The notes under the pieces: generated by a model
Seen by the model: the letters and a program-made list of their open reading frames with translations, nothing else
Told to the model about the DNA's origin: nothing
Database searches by the model: none
Source: Prado023 sp964638055
GTDB taxonomy: Bacteria; Actinomycetota; Actinomycetes; S36-B12; CAIYMF01
Length of the DNA: 8,646 bases
NCBI GenBank assembly: GCA_964638055.1
Contig: CAZWXF010000107.1
Location: forward strand, 1-8,646
Direction: 5' to 3'
Made by a program: the position numbers and the translations under genes
Shown: positions 1 to 6,430 of the stretch, one piece after another
How the letters are laid out: every line of letters starts with the position of its first letter
How positions within the stretch are numbered: the stretch's first letter is position 1

Positions 1-881
1 ATCTGGTGGGTCCGGGCGAAGTGCTGCCACGGATCCTCCTGCGTCGCCTTGAGCGACAGCGAGACACGCTCGCGGTCCATGTCGACGTCGAGGACCTCGA
101 CCTTGACCTCGTCGCCGACCGTGACGACCTCGCTCGGATGGTCGATGTGCTTCCAGGACAGCTCGGAGACGTGGACCAGGCCGTCGACCCCGCCGAGGTC
201 GACGAAAGCACCGAAGTTGACGATGGACGAGACCACGCCGGAGCGGATCTGACCGCGCTGCAGCTGGTTGAGGAAGTTGGTCCGCACCTCGGACTGTGTC
301 TGCTCCAACCACGCGCGCCGGGACAGGACCACGTTGTTGCGGTTCTTGTCCAACTCGATGATCTTCGCCTCGATCTCCCGGCCGACGTAGGGCTGGAGGT
401 CACGTACGCGGCGCATCTCGACCAGGGACGCGGGCAGGAAGCCGCGCAGCCCGATGTCGAGGATCAGGCCACCCTTGACCACCTCGATCACCTTGCCTGT
501 GACGACGCCGTCCTCCTCCTTGATCTTCTCGATCGTGCCCCACGCGCGCTCGTACTGCGCGCGCTTCTTGGACAGGATCAGGCGGCCCTCCTTGTCCTCC
601 TTCTGCAGGACCAGGGCCTCGACCTCGTCGCCGACGGAGACGACATCATGGGGATCGACGTCGTGCTTGATGGTGAGCTCGCGGGAGGGGATGACGCCTT
701 CGGTCTTGTAACCGATGTCGAGCAGGACCTCGTCCCGGTCGACCTTGACGATGATCCCCTCGACGATGTCACCATCATCGAAGTTCTTGATGGTCGCGTC
801 GATGGCGGCGAGGAAGTCCTCGGTGCTGCCGATGTCGTTGATCGCGACCTGGGTGGGGTTGGTGGTGGGGGTGATGGTCAT
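1..881 (-). CDS. rpsA: 30S ribosomal protein S1 (N-terminal 293 codons; 3' end outside window)
   Basis: S1 is the large RNA-binding protein of the small ribosomal subunit that helps mRNA bind and unfold. The frame opens with ATG at 881 and stays open to the left edge, so the C-terminus is missing. The protein begins MTITPTTNPTQVAINDIG and continues with actinobacterial S1 hallmarks: DGDIVEGIIVKVDRDEVLLD, the KKRAQYERAWGTIEKIKEEDG linker, RGFLPASLVEMRRVRDLQPY and SIVNFGAFVDLGGVDGLVHV. Three S1 (OB-fold) domains are visible at about residues 36-105, 123-188 and 209-277, and SLSLKATQEDPWQHFARTH follows. No convincing Shine-Dalgarno precedes the start. E. coli rpsA also has a poor SD and is autoregulated; whether that holds here is inference. 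The M. tuberculosis order suggests coaE lies beyond the left edge. Confidence 0.97.
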   Translation of the reverse strand, partial: MTITPTTNPTQVAINDIGSTEDFLAAIDATIKNFDDGDIVEGIIVKVDRDEVLLDIGYKTEGVIPSRELTIKHDVDPHDVVSVGDEVEALVLQKEDKEGRLILSKKRAQYERAWGTIEKIKEEDGVVTGKVIEVVKGGLILDIGLRGFLPASLVEMRRVRDLQPYVGREIEAKIIELDKNRNNVVLSRRAWLEQTQSEVRTNFLNQLQRGQIRSGVVSSIVNFGAFVDLGGVDGLVHVSELSWKHIDHPSEVVTVGDEVKVEVLDVDMDRERVSLSLKATQEDPWQHFARTHQ

Positions 882-885
882 TGAG

Positions 886-915
886 TGGTTTCTGTCCGAT
901 GGTCGATGGTTTCTG
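886..915 (-). repeat. Two CAGAAACCA copies in the rpsA leader
   Basis: Read on the minus strand, the nonamer CAGAAACCA occurs at 915-907 and again at 894-886, 21 bases apart, with the second copy ending five bases before the S1 start codon. There is no GA-rich Shine-Dalgarno in this stretch, so these A-rich, unstructured-looking patches are the most obvious element of the ribosome-loading region. They could be S1 or ribosome contact sites, or a DNA operator with two-turn spacing. Both ideas are inference, and chance is possible. Confidence 0.35.
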
Positions 916-1049
916 GACCGTGCTGTCCGCACCGTGGACCTGTTCACCCGCCGAGGCCGGTGACGGTGGTGACCGGATACGACATGCGGCACATCCGCCC
1001 GTCCGTGAGGACATGAGCAGGCCCGTAGCGCCCTGACAGGATACCCCAC

Positions 1050-1910
1050 GTGCTCGCGACGCTGCCATGGCCGGGGCCTGGTGAGGACCCCCAGGAGCCC
1101 TTCGAGGAAGGGTCCTCCGGCATCTCCGCCCTCGATCCCGGCGAGGCCGAGCCAGCGGCCCGGAGGCACTGGGACGCCGCCGCCGACGAGTACCAGCAGG
1201 AGCACGGCCGCTTCCTGGCCGGCTTCGTCTGGTGTCCGGAGGGACTGCGCGAGGAGGACGCCGGCCTGCTCGGGCCCGCCTCCGCGCTGTCGGGCCAGCG
1301 CATCCTCGAGGTGGGCTGCGGCGCGGCGCAGTGCTCGACGTGGCTGCGCGACCGAGGCGTCCTGCCGGTCGGGCTGGACCTGTCCCTGGGACAGCTGCGA
1401 CATGCCCGGCGCGTGTCGCCGAACGTGCCGGTGGTCCTGGGGACGGCCACGGCGCTGCCCTTCACCGCCGGGACCTTCGACCAGGCCTTCTCGGCGTTCG
1501 GCGCCGTGCAGTTCGCGGCGGACCTCCCCCGCCTGCTCGCGCAGGTGCATCGGGTCCTCGTGCCGGGCGGGCGTTGGACCTTCTCGGTGACGCACCCGAT
1601 CCGGTGGGCCTTCCCCGATCAGCCCGGGCCCGAGGGACTGGTCGCCTCCGGCTGGTACTTCGACCGGACCCCGTACGTCGAGCGGGACGGCACGTGGCAC
1701 GCGAGCTACGCCGAGTACCACCGCACCCTCGGCGACTACGTCCGGGCTGTGCGCGCCGCGGGCTTCTCCGTCGAGGACGCGGTGGAGCCTGAGTGGCCGG
1801 GCTGGAACGAGCAGGTCTGGGGCGGGTGGAGCCCGCTTCGGGGAGCCCACCTGCCGGGCACCCTGATCCTGAGCTGCCGCAGAGCCGAAGGGAACCGGGC
1901 GTCCCGTTAG
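1050..1910 (+). CDS. Class I SAM-dependent methyltransferase, substrate unknown
   Basis: This 286-residue protein has the Rossmann-type methyltransferase fold. SAM-binding motif I is ILEVGCGAA (residues 85-93), the acidic end of strand 2 is GLD (108-110), a motif II-like segment is ALPFTAGTFDQAFSAFG (about 135-151), and LVPGGRWTF (170-178) is motif III. The C-terminal half (THPIRWAFPD, YFDRTPYVE, EYHRTLGDYV, PEWPGWNEQVWGGWSPLRG) is distinctive of a widespread actinobacterial family of unassigned substrate. The start is GTG at 1050, with AGGA at 1038-1041 as a correctly spaced Shine-Dalgarno; no ATG lies in the first 40 codons. It is divergent from rpsA, with 168 bases between them, and has no obvious partner gene. 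A hairpin covers the stop codon. The methyltransferase class is solid, but the substrate cannot be read from sequence. Confidence 0.88.
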   Translation: MLATLPWPGPGEDPQEPFEEGSSGISALDPGEAEPAARRHWDAAADEYQQEHGRFLAGFVWCPEGLREEDAGLLGPASALSGQRILEVGCGAAQCSTWLRDRGVLPVGLDLSLGQLRHARRVSPNVPVVLGTATALPFTAGTFDQAFSAFGAVQFAADLPRLLAQVHRVLVPGGRWTFSVTHPIRWAFPDQPGPEGLVASGWYFDRTPYVERDGTWHASYAEYHRTLGDYVRAVRAAGFSVEDAVEPEWPGWNEQVWGGWSPLRGAHLPGTLILSCRRAEGNRASR

Positions 1911-1937
1911 CCGGCGATCGCTGACTCGGCGAACGGG
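1903..1937 (+). terminator. Hairpin overlapping the methyltransferase stop codon
   Basis: CCCGTTAGCCG (1903-1913) pairs with CGGCGAACGGG (1927-1937): ten pairs with one A/G mismatch around a 13-base loop containing the palindrome GCGATCGC. It covers the TAG stop (1908-1910). There is no T tract afterwards. Actinobacteria often use such U-less hairpins as terminators, so termination between the methyltransferase and the next unit is a reasonable inference. Confidence 0.5.
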
Positions 1938-2010
1938 AGGGGCGGGCTGCCTCGTTGTCGGTGGGTCGCACTCGACGATGTCTGGCACGGCCACGGCGGA
2001 CCACAAGGCA

Positions 2011-2016
2011 TAGCGT
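2011..2016 (+). promoter_or_regulatory. -10 box TAGCGT for a leaderless small-ORF/antiporter transcript
   Basis: TAGCGT fits the actinobacterial -10 consensus TANNNT and lies six bases before the ATG at 2023, which puts the expected transcription start on or next to the A of the start codon. No Shine-Dalgarno is present between box and ATG, consistent with a leaderless mRNA. No clear -35 hexamer is visible. Confidence 0.5.
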
Positions 2017-2022
2017 GGCGAC

Positions 2023-2196
2023 ATGGCTGAGCGCTTTCACCCCTGGGGCACGCTGCCAGCGTCGGCGCCTTTCGCCGCGCAGCCGACAGCCCGTGCCGCA
2101 CTTGCGTTCAACGAGCGGGACTTCACCTGGGCCCGGCGGGGTTCCCGGGCCAACGACCCTGACCAGGAGCCGGTGGGCGACTCCTCCGGCGGCTGA
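2023..2196 (+). CDS. 57-residue small ORF upstream of the antiporter
   Basis: ATG at 2023 to TGA at 2194-2196 encodes a 57-residue protein starting MAERFHPWGTLPASAPFAAQ and ending DQEPVGDSSGG. I do not recognise the family. It has no membrane segment or signal peptide; the middle (about residues 23-43) is Arg/Ala-rich and the end is acidic and Gly/Ser-rich. About 47 of 57 codons end in G or C, as expected for a translated gene in this genome. It starts six bases after a TANNNT box, suggesting a leaderless mRNA. Its stop codon runs straight into the antiporter's Shine-Dalgarno (TGAGGGG), 12 bases before that ATG, so the two are likely cotranscribed and translationally coupled. It could be a small accessory protein or a regulatory leader peptide; a chance ORF is not excluded. 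Confidence 0.5.
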   Translation: MAERFHPWGTLPASAPFAAQPTARAALAFNERDFTWARRGSRANDPDQEPVGDSSGG

Positions 2197-2200
2197 GGGG
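2195..2200 (+). promoter_or_regulatory. Shine-Dalgarno GAGGGG of the antiporter gene
   Basis: GAGGGG lies eight bases before the ATG at 2209 and overlaps the TGA stop (2194-2196) of the upstream 57-codon ORF. A ribosome finishing the small ORF would stand directly on this site, which supports translational coupling and fixes 2209 as the antiporter start. Confidence 0.6.
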
Positions 2201-2208
2201 TCCTGGCG

Positions 2209-3498
2209 ATGGGTCCCGCGGTCGTCACGTTCGCTGTCCTGGTCGTGGCCTTCGCCGCGTTCGCCCACCATCTGGGCCGGTGGAACATCACCGCCCCGAT
2301 CGTGTTCGTCGTCGCGGGCGCCGTCCTTGGCCTCACGATCGAGCCGCCCCGGGCCACCGAAGTGCTGTGGGTGAAGGTCGTCGCCGAGATCACCCTCGCC
2401 CTCGTCCTGTTCCACGACGCCGCCCAGGTCCGACCCCGGGACATCGCCTCCGAACGCAACCTGGCGGGGAGGTTGCTCCTGGTGGGCTTCCCACTGACCA
2501 TCCTCGGCGGGTTCCTGCTCGCGCGGGCGTTGTTCCCCGATCAGCCCGTCATGCTCAGCCTGATGGTGGCTGCCGCGCTGGCGGCCACCGACGCCGGGCT
2601 CGGCGCGCCGACCGTCCTCAACCCGGTCGTGCCCATCCGGATCAGACGAACGCTCAACATCGAGAGCGGGCTCAACGACGGACTGGCCACCCCGATCGCC
2701 CTGTTCGCCATCGCCGCCCTGGCCGGGTCGGAGGGGCTGAGCCCCGGGCACGGCCTGGCCGCAGCCGCAGGGGAGCTCATCCTCGGCATCCTGGTCGGAG
2801 CGCTCGTCGGAGCTGCCGCAGCAGTCCTGCTCGGCTGGTCCCGCAGCCACGACTGGAGCACCTCGGAGACCCGTGCCCTGGGCATCGTCGCGGTGCCCGT
2901 GATCGCGTACGGCGGGGCAGAGCTCGTCCACGGCAATGGCTTCGTCGCCGCGTTCATCGCCGGCACCGCGCTGACCGGAGCGGGGCGGTGGCTGGCCGAG
3001 GAGCACTCCGCGCTGCACCTCACTGAGATCCTCTCCGGACCGCTCGGGTTCGCCGTCTGGGGCGCCTTCGGCCTCGTGGCCGTGCCGCGCATCGGCGAGT
3101 TCGTCGGATGGCGCGAGGTCGCATACGCCCTGCTCTCACTGACCGTGCTGCGCATGCTGCCTGTTGCGCTGTCCCTGCTGGGCACCGGCCTGCGGGCCCC
3201 CACCGTCCTGTTCCTCGGGTGGTTCGGCCCCCGCGGGCTGGTCTCCGTCGTGTTCGCCCTCATCGCCGTCGAGACCCTCCACGTCGACGACTCCCTGCGC
3301 GCGACCCTGTCGATCATCACGCTCACCGTCACGCTGAGCGTGCTGGCCCACGGGATCTCCGCGGACCCGCTCGCTCGACGCTACGGCCGCTGGGTGAGCT
3401 CGGCCCGCCCCTCCGCCGAGACCAGCACAGCCGATACGGGCACGTTCACCCCCCAGCCGCGGGGATCGATCATGCACGGCGCCGAGCCACCCGACTGA
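2209..3498 (+). CDS. CPA1-type cation:proton antiporter (NhaP-like)
   Basis: A 429-residue polytopic inner-membrane protein expected to exchange Na+ or K+ for H+ and so serve pH and salt homeostasis. About 11-13 hydrophobic helices run from residue 5 to about 385, followed by a 40-residue hydrophilic, presumably cytoplasmic tail. Family motifs are visible: LFHDAAQ (D70), AATDAGLGAPTV (T127-D128, unwound-helix region), the ion-binding ESGLNDG (N156-D157) and GWFGPRGL (R342). The Asn-Asp pair is typical of electroneutral CPA1 exchangers; the ATD-A/G-LG version without proline is usual in the bacterial subfamily with NxESGLNDG. ATG at 2209 has Shine-Dalgarno GAGGGG. It follows the 57-aa ORF and is convergent with polA. 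The ion cannot be read from sequence. Confidence 0.9.
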   Translation: MGPAVVTFAVLVVAFAAFAHHLGRWNITAPIVFVVAGAVLGLTIEPPRATEVLWVKVVAEITLALVLFHDAAQVRPRDIASERNLAGRLLLVGFPLTILGGFLLARALFPDQPVMLSLMVAAALAATDAGLGAPTVLNPVVPIRIRRTLNIESGLNDGLATPIALFAIAALAGSEGLSPGHGLAAAAGELILGILVGALVGAAAAVLLGWSRSHDWSTSETRALGIVAVPVIAYGGAELVHGNGFVAAFIAGTALTGAGRWLAEEHSALHLTEILSGPLGFAVWGAFGLVAVPRIGEFVGWREVAYALLSLTVLRMLPVALSLLGTGLRAPTVLFLGWFGPRGLVSVVFALIAVETLHVDDSLRATLSIITLTVTLSVLAHGISADPLARRYGRWVSSARPSAETSTADTGTFTPQPRGSIMHGAEPPD

Positions 3499-3585
3499 TC
3501 CTCCGACGGACGCTCCACCCTGCCGGGCAGTGCCCCCGCGCGCGTTTCGCACCGGGGCCGGGAGAGAGACGACCCCTGTGGTCCT

Positions 3586-3638
3586 GGTCTCGACAAGCTC
3601 GACCGACGGACCACGCGCCGGTCGAGCCCGTCGAGACC
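3586..3638. repeat. REP-like hairpin between convergent antiporter and polA genes
   Basis: Left arm GGTCTCGACAAGCTCGACCG (3586-3605) pairs with CGGTCGAGCCCGTCGAGACC (3619-3638): 18 of 20 positions pair, with two adjacent central mismatches and a 13-base loop. This is the arrangement of repetitive extragenic palindromes. Sitting between the 3' ends of two convergent genes, it could fold in either transcript and act as a two-way terminator or RNA 3'-end stabiliser; that role is inference. Confidence 0.75.
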
Positions 3639-3664
3639 ACGCGCCGGTCGAGCCCGTCGAGACC
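3618..3664. repeat. Tandem pair of REP right arms, 26-bp period
   Basis: The 21-base arm CCGGTCGAGCCCGTCGAGAC+C occurs identically at 3618-3638 and 3644-3664, joined by ACGCG. The first copy pairs with the left arm at 3586; the second is unpaired locally but is complementary to the left arm at 3691. This makes the locus a small cluster (two left arms, two right arms) rather than one simple REP. Confidence 0.75.
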
Positions 3665-3687
3665 AAGCCGTCGGGACCACGCCAGGA

Positions 3688-3721
3688 CCTGGTCTCGACA
3701 CGCCCGACCGACGGACCACGC
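3688..3721. repeat. Second copy of the REP left arm (34-bp direct repeat with 3583-3616)
   Basis: Bases 3688-3721 repeat 3583-3616 with only two mismatches over 34 positions (CCTGGTCTCGACA-x-GC-x-CGACCGACGG, then ACCACGC). It ends four bases before the polA stop codon (3725-3727), so the repeat cluster abuts the end of polA. A partly degraded arm, CCGTCGGGACC (3668-3678), lies between the copies. Confidence 0.7.
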
Positions 3722-3724
3722 CGA

Positions 3725-6406
3725 CTAGTGCGCGGCCTCCTGCCAGGACTTCCCCAGGCCGATCGAGACGTCGAGCGGGACCGAGAGGGCGACAGCTCCT
3801 GACATCGCCCCTCGGACGAGGGCGGCCACCTCGTCGACCTCCCCCACCGCGACCTCCAGCACGAGCTCGTCGTGGACCTGCAGCAGCACGCGCGAGCGCA
3901 GACCATGCTCGGCCAGCGCCCGGTCGGCCCGCAGCATCGCAACCTTGATGATGTCCGCGGCCGAGCCCTGGATGGGGGCGTTGAGAGCCATCCGCTCGGC
4001 CATCTCCCGGCGTGCCCGGATGTCCGAGCCGAGGTCGGGCAGGTACCGGCGACGGCCCAGCAGCGTCTCGGTGTAGCCCGTCGCCCGGGCCTGCTCGACG
4101 ACGCCGGCGAGGTAGTCGCGCACCCCGCCGAAGCGCTGGAAGTACTCGTCCATGAGCCGGCGGGCCTCCCCGGTCTCGATCCCCAGCTGCTGGCTCAGCC
4201 CGAAGGCGGAAAGGCCGTATGCCAGCCCGTAGGACATGGCCTTGATCCGTCGGCGCATCTCGGCGTCGACCGAGCCCGGGGGAACGGCGAACACCTGCGA
4301 GGCCACTGTCGTGTGCAGGTCCTCCCCCGAGTGGAACGCCGCTATGAGGCCGGGGTCCTGGCACAGGTGCGCCATGATTCGCATCTCGATCTGCGAGTAG
4401 TCGGCCGTCATCAGGGTGCCGAATCCCTCGCCGACGATGAAGGCGCCGCGGATCTCACGGCCGGCCTCGGTGCGGACGGGGATGTTCTGCAGGTTCGGGT
4501 CGGTGCTGGAGAGCCGCCCCGTGGCGGCCACGGTCTGGTTGAACGTCGTGTGCACCCGATGATCGGCGTCAGCCAGGGGGATGAGGCCGGCCACTGTCTG
4601 GCGCAGGCGCGCGACGTCGCGGAAGCGCAGCAGTGCCTCCAGCAAGGGGTGTCCGGTGGTCGCGAACAGCCCGGCCAGGGCGTCGGCGTCGGTGGTGTAC
4701 CCCGTCTTGATGCGCTTGGTCCGCGGCAGGTTCATCTCGTCGAAGAGGATCTCCTGCAGCTGCTTGGGCGAGCCCAGGTTGAACTCCCGGCCCACGATGT
4801 CGTGGGCGTCCTGCTGCGCCGCCAGGACCTCGCGCGCGAACTGTGCCTCGAGCTCGACGAGGCGCGCAAGGTCCACTGCGATCCCGGCTCGCTCCATCGA
4901 GACCAGCAGCTGGACCAGCGGCAGCTCGACCTCGTCCAGGAGGCGCCCCCCACCACGCGCGGCGACCTCGGTCCTCAGGACCTCGTGCAGCTCGAGGGTG
5001 GCCCTGGCCTGGATGCCCAGGCCCTGCAGCGCCTCGGCCTCGGCCGTCCCGCCCAGGCTGAGCTGGCCGTCGGGCTGGGCGACGGTGGGCAGGTCGCGGT
5101 GCAGGAACCGGGGTGCGAGGTCGGCCAGCTCGAAGGTCCGCTGGCCGGGAAGGACGATGTATGCCGACAGCGCGGTGTCCCCGACCAGGCCGGCAACCGG
5201 CCATCCGTGGGCGGCCAGGGCGAGCAGCGGTCCGTTGGCGTCGTGGAGGACCTTGCCCGCGGCCGGGTCGACCAGCCACCGGGCCCACGCCTCCCGGTCG
5301 GCCTCGTCGATGTCGGCCAGGTCGAAGGCCGCGGTGCGGTCCGCCGAGTCGGCCAGCGCGACTGAGTCGACCCGCCCGGTCCCGGCACCCCATCGCCCGG
5401 TCACCGCGATCCCCACGGGCGTGCCCGCTGATGCAAGCCACGCCCCGAGCTGTCCGGGAGCGGGGACCTCGACCTCGGGTGCCGGTGTCGGCTCCCCGGT
5501 CGGCGCGGCGTCGTCGGGCAGTGTCTCGAAGAGCCGCTCGCGCAGCACGCGGAACTGCAGGGCGTCGAAGACCTCGTGGACGGCGGCGCGATCGAACTGC
5601 TGCCGGGCGAGGTCGGCCACCCCGACCGGCAGCGGAACCTGGTCGACGAGCTCGGTCAGGGACCTGTTCGTCTCCACCTGACCGATGTGGTCCCTCAGCG
5701 CCTGGCCCACCCGGCCTGGGACGGCGTCGGCGTGGCGGATCAGCTCGCCGAGGCTGCCGTACTGGGTGATCCACTTGATCGCGGTCTTCTCCCCCACCGA
5801 CGGAATGGCCGGCAGGTTGTCGCTGGGGTCACCGCGCAGGGCGGCGAAGTCCGGGTACTGCGTAGCGGTGAGCCCGTACTTCTCCAGCAGCGCCGCTGGG
5901 TCGATCCGAGCCAGGTCGGAGACTCCCCGACGCGGGTACAGCACGGTGGTCGCATCATCCACGAGCTGGAAGGCGTCCCGGTCCCCGGTGATGATGCGCA
6001 CCTCCAGGCCCTCCCGGACGGCCTGGCGCGCCAGCGTCGCGATGATGTCGTCGGCCTCGTAGCCGTCGACCAACAGCGCCTGGATTCGCAGGGCGCCGAG
6101 CACGTCGCGGATCAGGTCGATCTGCCCGCGGAAGGCCTCGGGCGAGGTGCTCCTGTTGGCCTTGTACTGGGGGTACTGCTCACTGCGGAACGTCTGGCGG
6201 GAGACGTCGAAAGCCACGGCGACGTGGGTCGGGACCTCGTCGCGCAGGGCGTTGATGAGCATGGCCGTGAACCCGTAGACAGCGTTCGTCGCCTGGCCGG
6301 TGGTGGTCGAGAAGTTCTCCACGGGCAGGGCATGGAAGGCCCGATAGGCCAGGGAGTGGCCGTCCAGGAGCAGGAGCCGGTCGCGGGCCGGGGTCGGGTC
6401 GGTCAC
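3725..6406 (-). CDS. polA: DNA polymerase I with 5' nuclease and a degenerate 3'-5' exonuclease domain
   Basis: This 893-residue family A polymerase serves Okazaki fragment maturation and repair. The 5' nuclease (about 1-300) keeps its metal ligands: D15 (LLLLDGH), D67, E117/D119/D120 (YEADD), D142/D144 (GDRD) and the H3TH segment RGDPSDNLPAIPSVG. The central domain (about 315-480) has lost the proofreading carboxylates: the DxE motif is replaced by VGIAVTG and the YxxxD region by GIQARATLELH. The polymerase domain has TGRLSSTDPNLQNIP (629-643), motif A ADYSQIE (D669), the O-helix R718-K722-Y726 and motif C HDE (845-847). The start is GTG at 6406: no Shine-Dalgarno, but TAGGAT six bases upstream, suggesting a leaderless mRNA. 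It is divergent from the thioesterase. Confidence 0.97.
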   Translation of the reverse strand: MTDPTPARDRLLLLDGHSLAYRAFHALPVENFSTTTGQATNAVYGFTAMLINALRDEVPTHVAVAFDVSRQTFRSEQYPQYKANRSTSPEAFRGQIDLIRDVLGALRIQALLVDGYEADDIIATLARQAVREGLEVRIITGDRDAFQLVDDATTVLYPRRGVSDLARIDPAALLEKYGLTATQYPDFAALRGDPSDNLPAIPSVGEKTAIKWITQYGSLGELIRHADAVPGRVGQALRDHIGQVETNRSLTELVDQVPLPVGVADLARQQFDRAAVHEVFDALQFRVLRERLFETLPDDAAPTGEPTPAPEVEVPAPGQLGAWLASAGTPVGIAVTGRWGAGTGRVDSVALADSADRTAAFDLADIDEADREAWARWLVDPAAGKVLHDANGPLLALAAHGWPVAGLVGDTALSAYIVLPGQRTFELADLAPRFLHRDLPTVAQPDGQLSLGGTAEAEALQGLGIQARATLELHEVLRTEVAARGGGRLLDEVELPLVQLLVSMERAGIAVDLARLVELEAQFAREVLAAQQDAHDIVGREFNLGSPKQLQEILFDEMNLPRTKRIKTGYTTDADALAGLFATTGHPLLEALLRFRDVARLRQTVAGLIPLADADHRVHTTFNQTVAATGRLSSTDPNLQNIPVRTEAGREIRGAFIVGEGFGTLMTADYSQIEMRIMAHLCQDPGLIAAFHSGEDLHTTVASQVFAVPPGSVDAEMRRRIKAMSYGLAYGLSAFGLSQQLGIETGEARRLMDEYFQRFGGVRDYLAGVVEQARATGYTETLLGRRRYLPDLGSDIRARREMAERMALNAPIQGSAADIIKVAMLRADRALAEHGLRSRVLLQVHDELVLEVAVGEVDEVAALVRGAMSGAVALSVPLDVSIGLGKSWQEAAH

Positions 6407-6412
6407 CTGACG

Positions 6413-6418
6413 ATCCTA
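6413..6418 (-). promoter_or_regulatory. -10 box TAGGAT of polA (leaderless type)
   Basis: Minus-strand TAGGAT matches TANNNT and is six bases (CGTCAG) before the GTG start of polA at 6406. This places the transcription start at the initiating codon. No GA-rich Shine-Dalgarno or clear -35 is seen. Confidence 0.55.
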
Positions 6419-6422
6419 GGCT
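6417..6422 (+). promoter_or_regulatory. -10 box TAGGCT of the thioesterase gene, overlapping the polA -10
   Basis: Plus-strand TAGGCT lies eight bases before ATG 6431. It shares the TA at 6417-6418 with the minus-strand polA -10 (TAGGAT), the two boxes meeting in the palindrome CCTAGG (6415-6420). A leaderless or near-leaderless mRNA is expected in both directions. Confidence 0.45.
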
Positions 6423-6430
6423 TGGCGGCC

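Noticed and set aside
6..884. Long plus-strand open frame of 292 codons
   Set aside because: It is antisense to rpsA, whose minus-strand translation matches ribosomal protein S1 throughout. The plus-strand product is a low-complexity Asp/Leu/Val protein, typical of shadow frames in GC-rich DNA.
1038..1043. Minus-strand TATCCT as a -10 box for rpsA
   Set aside because: It matches TANNNT, but there is no -35-like hexamer at 16-19 bases and it is 157 bases from the start, so it is too weak to list as a feature.
1462..3018. Minus-strand open frame of 518 codons across the methyltransferase and antiporter genes
   Set aside because: It covers two recognisable plus-strand genes and encodes an Arg/Gly/Pro-rich sequence without domains.
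3583..3721. Possible CRISPR array
   Set aside because: Only two or three imperfect units are present, they occur in both orientations, spacing is irregular (26 and 105 bp), and no cas gene is near. The arms pair as REP-like palindromes.
3872..5365. Plus-strand open frame of 497 codons inside polA
   Set aside because: Antisense shadow of polA. The composition (GQ, GD, LG repeats) mirrors polA codons and no motif is recognisable.
5576..6430. N-terminal extension of the thioesterase by about 285 codons
   Set aside because: The frame is open only because it is antisense to polA. The hotdog domain begins just after ATG 6431, which has a promoter-like box in front of it.
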